From Neurospora tetraspora (taxonomy: Eukaryota; Ascomycota; Sordariomycetes; Sordariales; Sordariaceae), in assembly GCF_033439725.1 (NCBI RefSeq), contig NW_026944387.1:2542001-2606000 (forward strand): a stretch of DNA of 64,000 nt, in the 5' to 3' direction. This document shows, one piece after another, positions 35,627 to 46,077 of the stretch (its first letter is position 1; each line of letters starts with the position of its first letter). The position numbers were made by a program, and so were the translations under genes. Under the pieces are notes generated by a model, which was given only the letters and a program-made list of their open reading frames with translations, had not been told where the DNA came from and did not search any database.

Positions 35627-38397
35627 ATGGCTGCCGGACTGTCAAGCGCCTTGAGGACCGCCCGTCACCGGGTGCCCAGCGCGGCCGTGAGAAATTATTC
35701 CCGTTCAACCCCTGTCCAGCAGCCGGCGTGGGGTCCGGCGACATGCGGAGGTAAGGATTACCACCCACCCACCAAAGCGGCGCGAGTCGTGTCCGACTCG
35801 GATGCGCTTTGCGTCGCTTCATCTCCCCGTCGCTTCCCCTCGCCTCGCTTCCCCAACTTTCTTGGCCTTCTTTCCCCGCACAAATCTCACGACTTCTCTC
35901 TGTTGCGACGGTCTTGGCACCTGCTTGGCAGCTGTTTCTTCGCCTTCACTTTCCCATTCCCATGTTTGATGTTGCTTCGAGTTCATGGATCTAGTTGCAT
36001 CCTGAGACCCCATCCCCAGAATGTCACCTCCAGGGGCACATTTCTATCTCCCTTTCTCTCCACAATGGAAATCACCATCCCCGATTTGAGTCGACCTCAC
36101 ACAACACACGGGAGAGTTGCAGCCAAAACCTCAACTCCCAAGAGCCTCATGGCATGCAGTGCATGCGTTGGTCCCTATCTGCTTGATGTCGATGCCAGCC
36201 CTGGGAGCACTGCAGTCCATCAATGTTGCGGTTGCCTCCCGTCGCATGGCAGAATACGTAACTGCCTCAGTGCAACAACCTGAAGCAATTTGTTCCAGCC
36301 GCCCAAATCCCAAAGAAGTTGGTGTACCGGTATTGGACATGGGCAACCTCAAAAAAGCGTGGGACGGGGATATTGCGTGGGAGTCATCAGACGACACGAC
36401 AGGCGAGACATGCGCTTTTTCTTCTTCAACCGCCCGTCTTATACACACGCACCTCAAGAAAGAGCTACACAAGCCAACCATTTATCGTCGGTTTCGCTTG
36501 TGTGCTTGGTCCCTGGTTTTACCCCTCTTGAGCTTCCCATGTTTCTTTCCGTGAAATAGGTTCACCAAAGCTGGTGAATCGTCTATCTAGCTGGTCCACG
36601 TACATGCTGTTTGCTCTCAACCCCATTCTGTTTCTTCTTGGCCGATATCAAACAAGCAACCCTTGCACATTCTCGAGATAAGCTACTGGTGTACCTCTTG
36701 AACGGGGAGTGTGGGTTCCAAACTAAAGTTTTCTAACGTGTGCCCACTCTCTAGCTTCCGGCCTTGACTCCTCCTCGGGACGCGTTGCCCCGCTGTCCAA
36801 GTCTAATAATACCCCGCCGGTTATTCACTCTTTCCCTCAGCAAACTCGGTTCCAGTCCTTCACCCAGATTCGCAAAATGTCGTCCCACCGTCTCAACATT
36901 GACAACATCAACCCGCACGTCAAAGCGGCCCAGTACGCTGTGCGCGGTGAGCTTGCCGTCAAGTCCGAGGAGTTCCGGGCTGCCCTCGCCCGTGGAACCT
37001 CCGACCTCCCCTTCAAGCAGGTCATCTCGGCCAACATCGGCAACCCCCAGCAGCTTGACCAGAAGCCCATCACCTTCTTCCGCCAGGTCCTCAGTCTCCT
37101 CGAGAACCCTCTGCTTCTCGAGAAGGAGGATGTCCTCGTCAACCACCTCGGCTACAAGACTGATGTCATTGACCGCGCCAAGTGGTTCCTCAAGAATGTC
37201 GGCTCCGTAGGAGCTTACAGCGCCAGCAACGGCGCCCCTGCTATCAGACAGCACGTTGCCGACTTCCTCGAGAGTAAGCAGGCCTACCCATCCTTGCTTA
37301 TAAGCCTTGTGTGTTGCTAACAGCCGTTTTCTCTCTCCCTAGGGCGCGATGGCTTCCCTGCCAACTGGCAAGACATTTACCTCTCTGCGGGTGCTTCTTC
37401 GGGAGTTAACACCCTCCTGCACATCATCTGCGCCGATGAGAAGAGCGGCATCCTGGTGCCCATTCCCCAGTACCCTCTCTACACTGCCTCGCTCTCCGTC
37501 CTGAACGCCACCTGCGTCCCCTACCTCCTCGACGAGTCCAAGAACTGGGGCACCGACATCAACACCATCAAGGAGTCATACCAGAAGGCCAAGGACGCCG
37601 GCATCGACACCCGCGCCATCGTCATCATCAACCCCGGCAACCCCACCGGCGCCTCCCTTCCCGAGGAGGACATCCGCGCCGTCCTCGAGTTCGCCCGCCA
37701 GGAGCGCCTCGTCGTCCTCGCCGACGAGGTCTACCAGACCAACGTCTTCATCGGCGAGTTCATCTCGTTCAAGCGCGTGCTCTGCCAGCTCCAGAAGGAG
37801 AACCCCGACGGCAAGTACGACTGCGTCGAGCTGGCTTCCCTCCACTCCGTCTCCAAGGGCATGGTGGGCGAGTGCGGCCACCGCGGCGGCTACTTTGAGC
37901 TGGTCAACTTCGACCCCGCAGTCCAGGCCGAGATCTACAAGTTCGTCAGCATCATGCTCTGCGCCCCCGTCATCGGCCAGTGCCTGGTCGAGCTCATGAT
38001 CAACCCACCCAAGGTCGGCGAGCCCTCTTACGAGCTCTACCAAAAGGAGTACCGCGGCATCTACGAGGGCATGAAGGAGCGCGCCACGGCGCTGCACAAG
38101 GCGTTCGAGCAGATGGAGGGCGTCGAGTGCGGAGAGCCCCAGGGCGCCATGTACCTCTTCCCTACCATCAACCTGCCCCCCAAGGCCGCCGAGGCCGCTG
38201 CCAAGGAGGGCCGCACCCCCGACGAGTTCTACTGCATGAAGCTCCTCGAGGCTACCGGCGTCTGCGTTGTTCCTGGCTCTGGGTTCGGTCAGAAGGAGGG
38301 CACCTCCCACTTCCGCACTACCTTCCTTGCTCCTGGTACCGAGTGGGTTGGCAGCATTGTCAAGTTCCACAACGAGTTCATGGATCAGTATCGTTAA
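35627..38397 (+). CDS. Alanine aminotransferase, mitochondrial (565 aa) and cytosolic (483 aa) forms
   Basis: This PLP-dependent class-I aminotransferase interconverts alanine plus 2-oxoglutarate with pyruvate plus glutamate. Exons 35627-35750, 36755-37273 and 37343-38397 join in one frame. Exon 1 encodes MAAGLSSALRTARHRV and further Arg/Ser/Ala-rich residues without acids, a typical mitochondrial leader, continued through about 40 residues upstream of MSSHRLNI. The 1004-nt first intron is very long for this genome. An in-frame ATG at 36877 would start a 483-aa protein beginning directly at the conserved enzyme core, so a second promoter inside the intron would give a cytosolic isoform. Family features include the early block ANIGNPQQLDQKPITFFRQV, the NPGNPTGA block, the ADEVYQ block, the PLP-lysine motif SVSKGMVGECGHRGGYFE (Lys304 of the short form) and the C-terminal PGSGFGQKEGTSHFRTT. 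Codon use is strongly C-ending, suggesting high expression. Confidence 0.95.
35751..36754 (+). other. 1004-nt intron likely holding the promoter of the cytosolic isoform
   Basis: The donor is GTAAGG after the leader exon and the acceptor CTCTCTAG. Joining the two exons keeps frame through the codon GCT and on to the ATG at 36877. The intron contains long pyrimidine-rich stretches and no conserved coding sequence. The open frame reading from 35627 into it (to 36283) loses protein-like character after residue 41. Its length, about ten times other introns here, and the following in-frame ATG argue for an internal promoter. Confidence 0.6.
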
Positions 38398-39229
38398 GAG
38401 GCTCACACTATTAACAACGTGTGTTCAATTCGAAAACGTTACTCGATGAAATGACTTCGCTGCGTCCGTCGAGGTGCGCTGGGTGGTGGGCGTCCTTGAG
38501 ATGGGTGGATGGAAGGTCTGACTATCACGGTCCGCAAAGGAGGCATTGGTTCATCGGTTCCTGCAGCCCCTCATAAGGGGTACGGTATCAAAGCTGTCGC
38601 GGGGAAACATGGTTGAACCATGGAGATGTCATCCCATTTCCCCTTGAACTTGGAACTTCACCTGCCCTGCCCGTCCTTAGACGTAAGGATAGTTGCGTTA
38701 TTCATCCATCACAGCATCGAGACCGGGCTATTAATAGGCTTTGCGGGGAATAAGGAATTGAAAAAGCGAGCGAGTTCTTGTTTAGAAGCGGAAACTCGGA
38801 GTATGAGGGACAAGAGTAACTTTGTTCAGCTTTTGGGTTGGGTACGGGAGAACTTTGATACCTCAAGCGTTTTTGTTTTTACTTTTTGCTAGCCCTTTTT
38901 GCATTGTACGTACATAGCCTTCAGTTAGTAGGGTATGGGAAAATGCGAATCAGAAGGGAACAGAAAGCTTGGACTACAACAAACGAAGTCGCAACGTATT
39001 GATGACGCAGTGTCTTGATAAGAATCGAGTTGACACTTGACAATCCGATCAATGGGTTGCTTGCTTATAGACTTCTATTCTTTCTGATTTCTCATCCATC
39101 CACCGATGTCCTAGCCATCCATAACCCCCTTCCTTAGGTAATCGCTAACGATAGCACAACTCGCTCATACATCATTAACCCTTCTTTCCTCCTTCCCCAA
39201 CTTTCTTTCTCCCTCCATCCCTTGATTCT
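38398..39229. other. Convergent 3' intergenic region
   Basis: This lies between the alanine aminotransferase stop (+) and the Rpn7 stop (-). It contains only short open frames (up to 90 codons) and T/C-rich tracts near 39170-39250 that would be purine-rich on the Rpn7 strand. I see no gene. Confidence 0.6.
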
Positions 39230-40850
39230 TTACGCCCTTTCACTTCCCCTCAACCGAACGGCCTGTCCGTACTTTTGCAGCTTGGTAATCAACTGATCAC
39301 CCTGGCGGACCACGTCCTGATACTGCTTGTTCTTGTCGTCGGGCCGGTTGGTCTCGATGACGCCCTTGCCGTTGACGCGGTCGATGGTGCAGGGGATGCG
39401 GCCGGCGGCGATGAACTTTGCTAGGTCACTGTTTTTTGTAAGGTATGGTTAGTATGTAGGGTACTGGAAATAGGGAAACAAGGGGTAAACCAACCGATCC
39501 AAGAAATCCACCGTAACACCAAAGTCATTGGCCATGCTATCCAGTCCCACAACGCGATAGCTCTGCAACAGCTGCTGGTACGCGCGCAGGCGCATCTCGC
39601 GGATGAACCAGTTCTTGTGCTCGTGCAGGTAGCGGTCCTGGGTGAGGAACTGCTCCTCCACCAGGGCGAGCGCCTGGAAGAAGAGCTTGTACCGGCCGTT
39701 GTACAGGCTGCTGACCAGCTGCGCGAGCGGGTCAAAGTCGACCGCCATCTCCGCCTCGGGCTGCTCCGTGCTGCTGCCGAGCGTGGTCAGGTTGACCACG
39801 GCCGTCCGGGCCGCCACGGGCGCGCTGTCGGCATCCTGCATCGAGGCGTCGGCGCCCGGGCCGGCCGAGATGGCGCCGGTCAGGGCGAGCAGCTTGTCCT
39901 CGCCGTCGCCGAGGATCGCCTTGATCTCGGGCGCGTCCACGACCTTGGACTTAAAGTCGACGCGCTTGAGCGAGACGGAACCGGCAAGCACGGCGTAGAC
40001 CACCAGGTTGCTGTAGGTGCAGAGCTCGTACGAGGTGAAGGTGGACAGACTGTCGAGGAGCAGGGGGGCCGCGCCGCTGTAGTTGCGCACGGTGAGCAGG
40101 TGCAGACCCTCGTAAGCCTTGAGGCGGTTGCGACGGTCCCAGTCGCCGCCGGACTCGACGAGCGACTTGGCGCGCTCGAGCGTCTTCTGGACTAGCTGCT
40201 TGTCGCCGAAGAAGAGACCGAGGCGGATTATGGCGAGGACGAGATCGATCTTGGTGCCTAGGATGCCCGTCTTCTCGAGCAGATCTTGGTGCGCGGCGAT
40301 GGCTTTTTCCTGAATAGGAAGGGAGATTGGTTAGTATATGTCGGCGGGAGTGTAGGGATAGCTAAGTGAACTTGTAGTGACCAACCTTATCGCCAACTCG
40401 GGCCCAGAACTCGGCCCTCTTCCCCTTGGCAGCCTGAATCTCTGTGTCTCCCGCCTTCTCAACAGCCTCATCCTCTTCTTTTTGAAACTCCTCGAGCTCC
40501 TTCTCGTTCTCGGCCTGCAGCTGCTGGTACAGGTTCTCATCCCACGGTAGGCTTAAGCTTGTGGTGGGGTTGTGGGTTGCGATCATGCCGGCGGCGATGC
40601 TGCTCTTCCTACCCAACCTTCCAGCAGCGGCCGTGTTGGAGCTGCCTTCCCCGACAGAGTTAAGGACACCCTCGGTGGGGTGCGCGAGGTATCGGTAAAA
40701 GGGCGCCATCTTGTGCTCGGTGATGGCATCTTGAAGGTTCTTGACGGCCGCTTGTTGGGCAGGGCGGGTGGCGTAGGGGTTTGTGAGAGCGAAGACATGC
40801 TGGGCGAGGGGCAGCAGAGGCCATTTCGCGTATTGAGGATCAGAGCCCAT
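39230..40850 (-). CDS. rpn7: 26S proteasome regulatory lid subunit Rpn7 (PSMD6)
   Basis: Exons on the minus strand are 40850-40386, 40309-39495 and 39428-39230; introns are 76 and 66 nt, both with GTTGGT donors and CAG acceptors, and the frame closes exactly to 492 aa. Rpn7 is a PCI-domain scaffold of the proteasome lid. The N-terminal part (MGSDPQYAKWPLLPLAQHVF) is followed by a helical repeat region (FWARVGDK, IDLVLAIIRLGLFFGD, RLKAYEGLHLLTVRNYSGAA) and the PCI domain (SYRVVGLDSMANDFGVTVDF, then AAGRIPCTIDRVNGK). Length and domain order fit fungal Rpn7. A low-complexity linker near residues 70-90 and an Ala/Asp/Gly insertion around residues 270-310 are lineage-specific. It is divergent from the cap methyltransferase gene, with 767 bp between the starts. 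Confidence 0.95.
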
Positions 40851-41617
40851 TTTGTAGTTGTGATGGGTTGCGAGGGAGATGAGAGAGGAGGTTGTAGATG
40901 AAAGACGGTGCTGTCAGTGTCCGTCGTCAAGTAGAAGCACCCCGCTGGAAATCGGCAAGCAGCTATCGAGGTGGATGCCCGACTGAGAAGGCAAGTTTCG
41001 CGGTGTTGGAAGCTCGTTGAATTAGTTCGCAATCTGAGACTGGGACTGGCGCGGTGGTTTTGCCAGAGATGCCGGGTCGAGGTTGAGGCTGGGTCGTGTT
41101 GGTGTTTGTGGTTTGTTGCTCCTTGAATGGTTCCGTTCGGAAGGTTGACAGTAGCTGACCTCACTGGAGAGACCGAAGGTGACCAAGGCCCCCAGAGCTC
41201 GCGCGTCAGCACTGGAAAGTGGAGACGGAGCTTGGAGGGCCAGGCCTGCGAGTGGAGCCGCTGGGACAGTGCCCGGGCAGGCACTTTATCGGCTCAAACA
41301 CCGACCGACCCTTGCTTGCATCCTCAAAACACTCTGCATCCCGACTTCCTCTTCAATTGCTTTCTCTCCTCCACAACAACAATAACAGTTCTTAGCTGCA
41401 ACAAACCGGTTTTCGAATCCCGGAAATAATCATCGGAATCTGGAGCCAAAATCACTCGTGTCAGCGTTCGCATCAATCGAGATCAACAGTCAGAATTACG
41501 ACTCACACCACTCACCGTCGCATCAATTATCCTGCTGTTACACGAACCCTGGACGCCTGCCATTATTATTCTTGCCGATCAAGTCTCCCTGCGAGACCAT
41601 ACCATTAATCTCAGAAA
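40851..41617. promoter_or_regulatory. Shared divergent promoter region of rpn7 and the cap methyltransferase gene
   Basis: The 767-bp interval between two divergent ATGs must contain both promoters and 5' UTRs. Antisense-overlapping open frames of up to 233 codons extend into it from rpn7 but lack conservation signs. I did not recognise a proteasome-type GGTGGCAAA element or other defined site. Confidence 0.5.
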
Positions 41618-43318
41618 ATGTCCGGCTATGATGGCTACACCAGTTACAGGTCCACTCGCAAGAGGCAACGCTCAGAATCCCCCTACGACGACGACCGCAG
41701 AGACGACCGCAGAGACGACCGCAACTATGACCGCAACGACCGCAACGACGACCGTCGATACAAGTCTGCGAGGCATGACGAAGAGGAGGACGACAACGAT
41801 GTCCTCCCACAGCCGTTTGACGCCCGCAAATTAGCTCCGGCCAAGAGAACTCAAACGCCCACTACCAGCGGCGAGCCTAGAAAGCAGAAGCGGCCTGGCC
41901 AACGTGCCCGCATCACGGAAGCCGAGCGCGAACAGATTCGTCAACGCCAGATGGAGCGCGAGCGCCAGGCTCAGCGGGAGGCAGAAGCGGCCGCCGAAGC
42001 CGAGCGCCGCAACACGGTTAATGACGTTGTACGCGCCCATTACAATGCTGTGCCCGAGCGTGGCCGTGACTGGCGCAAGACGGACAGTCGTATCAAAGGT
42101 CTACGCTCCTTCAACAACTGGGTCAAGAGCTGTATCATCCAGAAGTTTTCTCCTGACGAGGACCACTCCCCTGGCGCCCGTGAGCGGGGAATCAGTTCGA
42201 ACAATCAGCTGTTGGTGCTAGACATTGGATGCGGCAAGGGCGGTGATTTGGGCAAGTGGCAGCAGGCGCCTCAGCCCGTGGAGCTCTACGTCGGGCTGGA
42301 CCCAGCAGATGTCTCCATTGACCAGGCCCGCGATCGGTACCGTAGTATGGTGGCTCGCGGCGGCCACGGAGGCAGGGGCGGACGGGGTGGCTATAATAGG
42401 AGACAGCCGCCGCTCTTCGAGGCACGGTTCCACGTCAAGGACTGCTATGGCGAGTCGATTGAGGACATTGACATTATCCGGCAGGTTGGGTTCGCGTCGT
42501 CCAACATTGGTGGCCCCAGTCATCGAGGCTTTGACGTGGTCAGCATGATGTTTTGCATGCACTACGCCTTCGAGACGGAGGCTAAGGCGCGGCAGATGCT
42601 GAAGAACGTGGCCGGAGCGCTGAAGAAGGGCGGTCGGTTCATAGGATGTATCCCCAACTCGGACGTCATCAGCGCAAGGGTGGAGGAGTTCAACAAGCGA
42701 TTGGCCGAGCAGCAGAAAGCTAAGGAGGACCAGGCCCAACCTAGCGTTGAAACCGACGGAAACACGCCCAGGGAAACAGCCCCCAATGGCGACTCCGAGA
42801 AGCCCTCGTCAGACCAATCAGAGAGAAAGCCTGCCTCAGAAGACGGGGAGGCCTCGGAAGAGGCGCCCAAACCTGACGAAGACAAGGAAGAAGGGGAGCT
42901 GGAGGAAGGCGAACTTGAACCTACTTCTGAGCCCAAACCGCCCTCCGACCCAACCATCGCAGAATGGGGCAACGACATCTACCGCGTGCGGTTCAACGGC
43001 CCTACGCCCGCCGACGGGATCTTCCGCCCTCCGTTCGGGTGGAAGTACAACTTCTTCCTTCATGAGGCCGTCGAGGAGGTTCCCGAATACGTGGTTCCCT
43101 GGGAGGCCTTCCGTGCACTGGCGGAGGATTATAACTTGGAGTTGCAGTACCATAAGACTTTCACGGACGTGTGGGAGACGGAGAAGGACGACCGGGAACT
43201 GGGGCCCCTGAGTGAGAGGATGGGGGTGAGGGATAGGATGAGCGGAAAGTTGTTGGTAAGCCCAGAGGAGATGGAGGCGGCGAGCTTCTACGTTGCTTTC
43301 TGCTTCTACAAGGTTTGA
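41618..43318 (+). CDS. mRNA cap guanine-N7 methyltransferase (Abd1 family)
   Basis: A single uninterrupted exon codes 566 aa. The enzyme methylates the 5' GpppN cap in the nucleus with S-adenosylmethionine. Residues 1 to about 135 are a charged tail with RDDRRDDRNYDRNDRND-type repeats and a Gln/Arg/Glu coiled stretch (EREQIRQRQMERERQAQREA). The catalytic core begins at the conserved NWVKS block. The SAM motif is LLVLDIGCGKGGDLGKWQ (about residues 198-215), followed by VGLDPADVS, MMFCMHYAFE and GGRFIGCIPNSDVI. The aromatic C-terminal part includes WGNDIYRVRFNG and FGWKYNFFLHEAVEEVPEYV. Two insertions are notable: an RGG-like loop (GGHGGRGGRGGYNRRQP) and an acidic, Pro/Ser/Glu-rich run of about 75 residues near 370-445. 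Neither interrupts a motif. The start is the only ATG fitting the frame near the 5' end. Confidence 0.95.
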   Translation: MSGYDGYTSYRSTRKRQRSESPYDDDRRDDRRDDRNYDRNDRNDDRRYKSARHDEEEDDNDVLPQPFDARKLAPAKRTQTPTTSGEPRKQKRPGQRARITEAEREQIRQRQMERERQAQREAEAAAEAERRNTVNDVVRAHYNAVPERGRDWRKTDSRIKGLRSFNNWVKSCIIQKFSPDEDHSPGARERGISSNNQLLVLDIGCGKGGDLGKWQQAPQPVELYVGLDPADVSIDQARDRYRSMVARGGHGGRGGRGGYNRRQPPLFEARFHVKDCYGESIEDIDIIRQVGFASSNIGGPSHRGFDVVSMMFCMHYAFETEAKARQMLKNVAGALKKGGRFIGCIPNSDVISARVEEFNKRLAEQQKAKEDQAQPSVETDGNTPRETAPNGDSEKPSSDQSERKPASEDGEASEEAPKPDEDKEEGELEEGELEPTSEPKPPSDPTIAEWGNDIYRVRFNGPTPADGIFRPPFGWKYNFFLHEAVEEVPEYVVPWEAFRALAEDYNLELQYHKTFTDVWETEKDDRELGPLSERMGVRDRMSGKLLVSPEEMEAASFYVAFCFYKV

Positions 43319-43712
43319 GGTTGTTTTCGAGGTGGTTGTGGGAAGGAGTCTTGGACGCTTTCCACTGGGTGTCATTATTTTCCCCGAAGCTTAATTCCAT
43401 TTATTGCAACATTAGTAATTGGCCGCCATTGCCCATGAAGGAGTTGGTCGGTCCGCGAAAGAACGATTAAACTAGAGGTTAAGCGATCTAGAGGGCGGAC
43501 TGGTTCCGAAATGCATGATAGACGATTCCCAAGGTCTTAGGCCAACTTGCTGCGAGCGGTTATGTAATCCAGGACGGCCAAACCAGTGGCGTCAATATTC
43601 TTTGCATCACCATCGTCCCTGTGGGCCGGGGTTGATTAACCTTAATCGCCAGACCCGACCAAGGAGGGACCTCGCTTATCGATAAACGCGCGACCGACAT
43701 CGCTACGGGGCG
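43319..43712. other. Intergenic between cap methyltransferase and riboflavin kinase
   Basis: The two genes are tandem on the plus strand. This interval should contain the methyltransferase 3' UTR and the riboflavin kinase promoter. No motif was recognised. Confidence 0.5.
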
Positions 43713-44810
43713 GTGCCGCTACCCCGGGATATTTACGGAGTTGCACGGCATCTGCCCCACTACCCCACCAATTGTCAGCGCCCGGCGACGATGACAGTCT
43801 GGCGGATTCCATTTATCCCCACATGCATTATTGACATGCCTTGTTGGAGACACTTGACACCTTCAAATTCACTGATCAGGAGAGAGCTTGTGACTCGGGG
43901 ACTGCGCCGCATTCACACACCAACAGCATTTTGTAATCATCAGTCGGGCGGAGGTTTGAGACAACTACGATCCGAAAATCCACCGACCATCCGCCAAGTT
44001 TCTTGGGATATATTATCAACTCATCTCACCACCCAACTCATCCGACATACGACTCATTCTCTGGGTCACATCTCACAACCTCTCTTCCGCCGTAACCATT
44101 CAACCATCACCACCAAAACACCACCAAAAATGTCCCTTCCAAACCCAGACAACCGCCCCCTCCTAATCGGGCCTCCCACCGGCCCCGAGCCCCCCTTCCC
44201 CTTCCGCATGGAAGGCAAAGTGATCTCCGGCTTCGGCCGCGGCTCCAAAGACCTCGGCATCCCCACCGCCAACCTGCCCGTCGACGACGAAAACACCTGG
44301 ATCAGGAACATCGACTCGGGCGTCTATTTCGGCTGGGCCTCGCTCAAGCTGCCCGCTTCGCATCCCAACTCGGTCTTGTACCAGAAACCTCCCACTTCTG
44401 AGCCGGTTATGGAGCCTATTACCCAGCAACAAAATCAACAAAAAGAAGGAGGAGAATCAGCCCAAGAAGAAAAACTCCAAGACCAACAAACCGGCCAATG
44501 GCAGATCTACCCCATGGTCATGTCCATCGGCTACAACCCCTTTTACAAGAACACGGTGCGCTCGGCCGAGGTGCACGTTTTGGAGAAGTTCGGGGCGGAC
44601 TTCTACGGGGTGGAGATGAGGCTTTTGGTTATGGGGTTCATTCGGAATGAGAAGGATTATAGCGGGCTGGAGGCGTTGATTGCTGATATCGAGTTTGATT
44701 GTGAGGTGGCGAGACATAGTTTGGCGAGGAAGGGGTGGAGGGTTAGGGATTTGGGTGTGAAAGAAGGGGAGGAGGAGGGAGAATTGGATGGGAGTTGGTT
44801 GGTTAGGTGA
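43713..44810 (+). CDS. fmn1: Riboflavin kinase (flavokinase, Fmn1)
   Basis: The enzyme phosphorylates riboflavin to FMN with ATP; the core frame is certain from the ATG at 44130 (226 aa, MSLPNPDNRPLLI). Family motifs are GKVISGFGRGSKDLGIPTAN (nucleotide/flavin loop with PTAN), GVYFGWASL, VMSIGYNPFYKN and the C-terminal HVLEKFGADFYG, LLVMGFIRNEKDY and IADIEFDCEVAR blocks. A Gln/Glu-rich insertion (QQQNQQKEGGESAQEEKLQD) separates the two halves of the barrel. The frame is open upstream for 139 further codons with in-frame ATGs at 43713 and 43791; that extension is Arg/Ser/Thr-rich, low in acids, and ends RRNHSTITTK, like a mitochondrial leader with cleavage site. The coordinates give the longest form. 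Which start is used cannot be told here. No intron is needed. Confidence 0.92.
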   Translation: MPLPRDIYGVARHLPHYPTNCQRPATMTVWRIPFIPTCIIDMPCWRHLTPSNSLIRRELVTRGLRRIHTPTAFCNHQSGGGLRQLRSENPPTIRQVSWDILSTHLTTQLIRHTTHSLGHISQPLFRRNHSTITTKTPPKMSLPNPDNRPLLIGPPTGPEPPFPFRMEGKVISGFGRGSKDLGIPTANLPVDDENTWIRNIDSGVYFGWASLKLPASHPNSVLYQKPPTSEPVMEPITQQQNQQKEGGESAQEEKLQDQQTGQWQIYPMVMSIGYNPFYKNTVRSAEVHVLEKFGADFYGVEMRLLVMGFIRNEKDYSGLEALIADIEFDCEVARHSLARKGWRVRDLGVKEGEEEGELDGSWLVR

Positions 44811-45264
44811 GGGAGTAAGGGGAGTGGGTGAGGGAGGAGATTAAATGAAGGGCGATGGGTACGGGCCGAGAAGAAATGAAGGGCGATTGGAAAGATTAGA
44901 CTTGTGCGAGGTGTGGGAATAATGACTGGATAGCAAGACTATAGAATCTAGAGATGTAAAGCTGGGTTGGAGTGTCAGGGAGGAAAGAGGCATCTATATA
45001 AGAAGAGACGAGACAGTTTTTGGATTAGAAGGAGAGGGCAAGATACTGGGAGAAAAATTCGAATATATGTAGGTCGTCATGAGAAAGAGACGCGCTGGTC
45101 AAGGCAGTGTTAGTTTGACATTACCCATGGAGGTGAGTACAATCTAATGCTAGTTTGTTTGTTAGTTTGGAACTCCTGGTATACTGGACGAGATCTATCC
45201 CGAATTGTCCCAGACCTCACAAGGATAAAATGAATGGCTAGGTAGGGTTCAGAAAGCTATTAAG
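44811..45264. other. 3' flank of riboflavin kinase
   Basis: Purine-rich sequence follows the stop (44810-45060). It contains no open frame of note and no recognised element. Confidence 0.5.
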
Positions 45265-45418
45265 AAGATTCAATATAACATATTGAATTTCGGAAGAAGC
45301 ATATTCGAAGTAAAATCACGCTTTGGTTATAGAACGAAACGAATTAATTAGACATTAAAACGCCTAGGGAAGCTGACCCGAGGTCTCAAGCTAACAAACA
45401 AACCAGTATTGGACTGTA
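45265..45418 (+). repeat. 154-bp direct repeat, left copy, flanking the HET gene
   Basis: This aligns without gaps to 48943-49096. It begins AAGATTCAATATAACATATT and ends CCAGTATTGGACTGTA. I count about sixteen differences, mainly transitions. The first 20 bases form an imperfect palindrome (TTCAATATRACATATTGAA). Sequence outside the 154 bp is unrelated in the two places. The copies have no terminal inverted repeats I can see. Confidence 0.85.
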
Positions 45419-45493
45419 CTGTCGGTTTTCACCATCTCCGTCTTGTCCCCCACCTCCCCAAAGACAAGGACGACACTTACAACATGGCAATCC

Positions 45494-45754
45494 CTAATCA
45501 TATCCAAATTCTTGCATAGAATTCTTTGAAGTGATGTTAATCACGTTGACATTTTTCAGCTTCTCTTGTTCTTCGGAATCAACGATGGGTTTCGAAGAAG
45601 GATGGGTAGTGACGACCAAGGGTATCACGTGCATGCCGTCTCGATCTGCTAATTGATAAGATACAACTGGGGTTTCTGCTGTTTGTCCCATCTCCCGTGT
45701 CGAGCACCTGCAGTGCATCGTGAAGGAGCGACCGGTATTTGCGGGGCTGGTCAT
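45494..45754 (-). CDS. Small hypothetical ORF (86 aa) divergent from the HET gene
   Basis: An ATG-started frame of 86 codons ends in TAG. Its product (MTSPANTGRSFTMHCRC...) is soluble and shows no recognised domain. It lies between the left 154-bp repeat and the HET gene and reads away from the latter. It may be chance or a small accessory gene carried with the HET gene. Confidence 0.25.
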   Translation of the reverse strand: MTSPANTGRSFTMHCRCSTREMGQTAETPVVSYQLADRDGMHVIPLVVTTHPSSKPIVDSEEQEKLKNVNVINITSKNSMQEFGYD

Positions 45755-46077
45755 TTGAAAATCACTCTCTTCTCCTCTTCATCATCTTTGCCTTGTCTAC
45801 CATCCAAGTAAGCAACGGATTGTCTTTGAACCTTCTCCACTATCTGCGCAGTCTTCTCTTCTTTTCTCTACAATGTTCATTCTTTGATGGTACAAGAAGT
45901 CGCACGATGGAGCTTGTAGTTCAACTTCACCATCGGGCAAGCGCCCCACTTTGGAGTATGATGTCTGAATTCTGTCTAGCTCCTTTCTGGTACAAAAAGA
46001 TTTACAACCCAAAGCACGATGCAAAAGACTTGTTTTGCGTACCTCGACCTCTCAAGATCATAGATCAGCATCAAAAG

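Noticed and set aside
35627-36283. 218-codon open frame starting at the aminotransferase leader
   Set aside because: Only the first 41 codons are coding; the rest is read-through into the long first intron.
37576-38406. Antisense open frame of 276 codons over alanine aminotransferase
   Set aside because: It is a shadow caused by the C-ending codon bias of the real gene; the product is a Val/Leu/Ala/Asp-rich composition without domains.
39617-40195. 192-codon open frame on the plus strand within rpn7
   Set aside because: Antisense shadow of the Rpn7 helical repeat region, with Val/Leu/Gly-rich low complexity.
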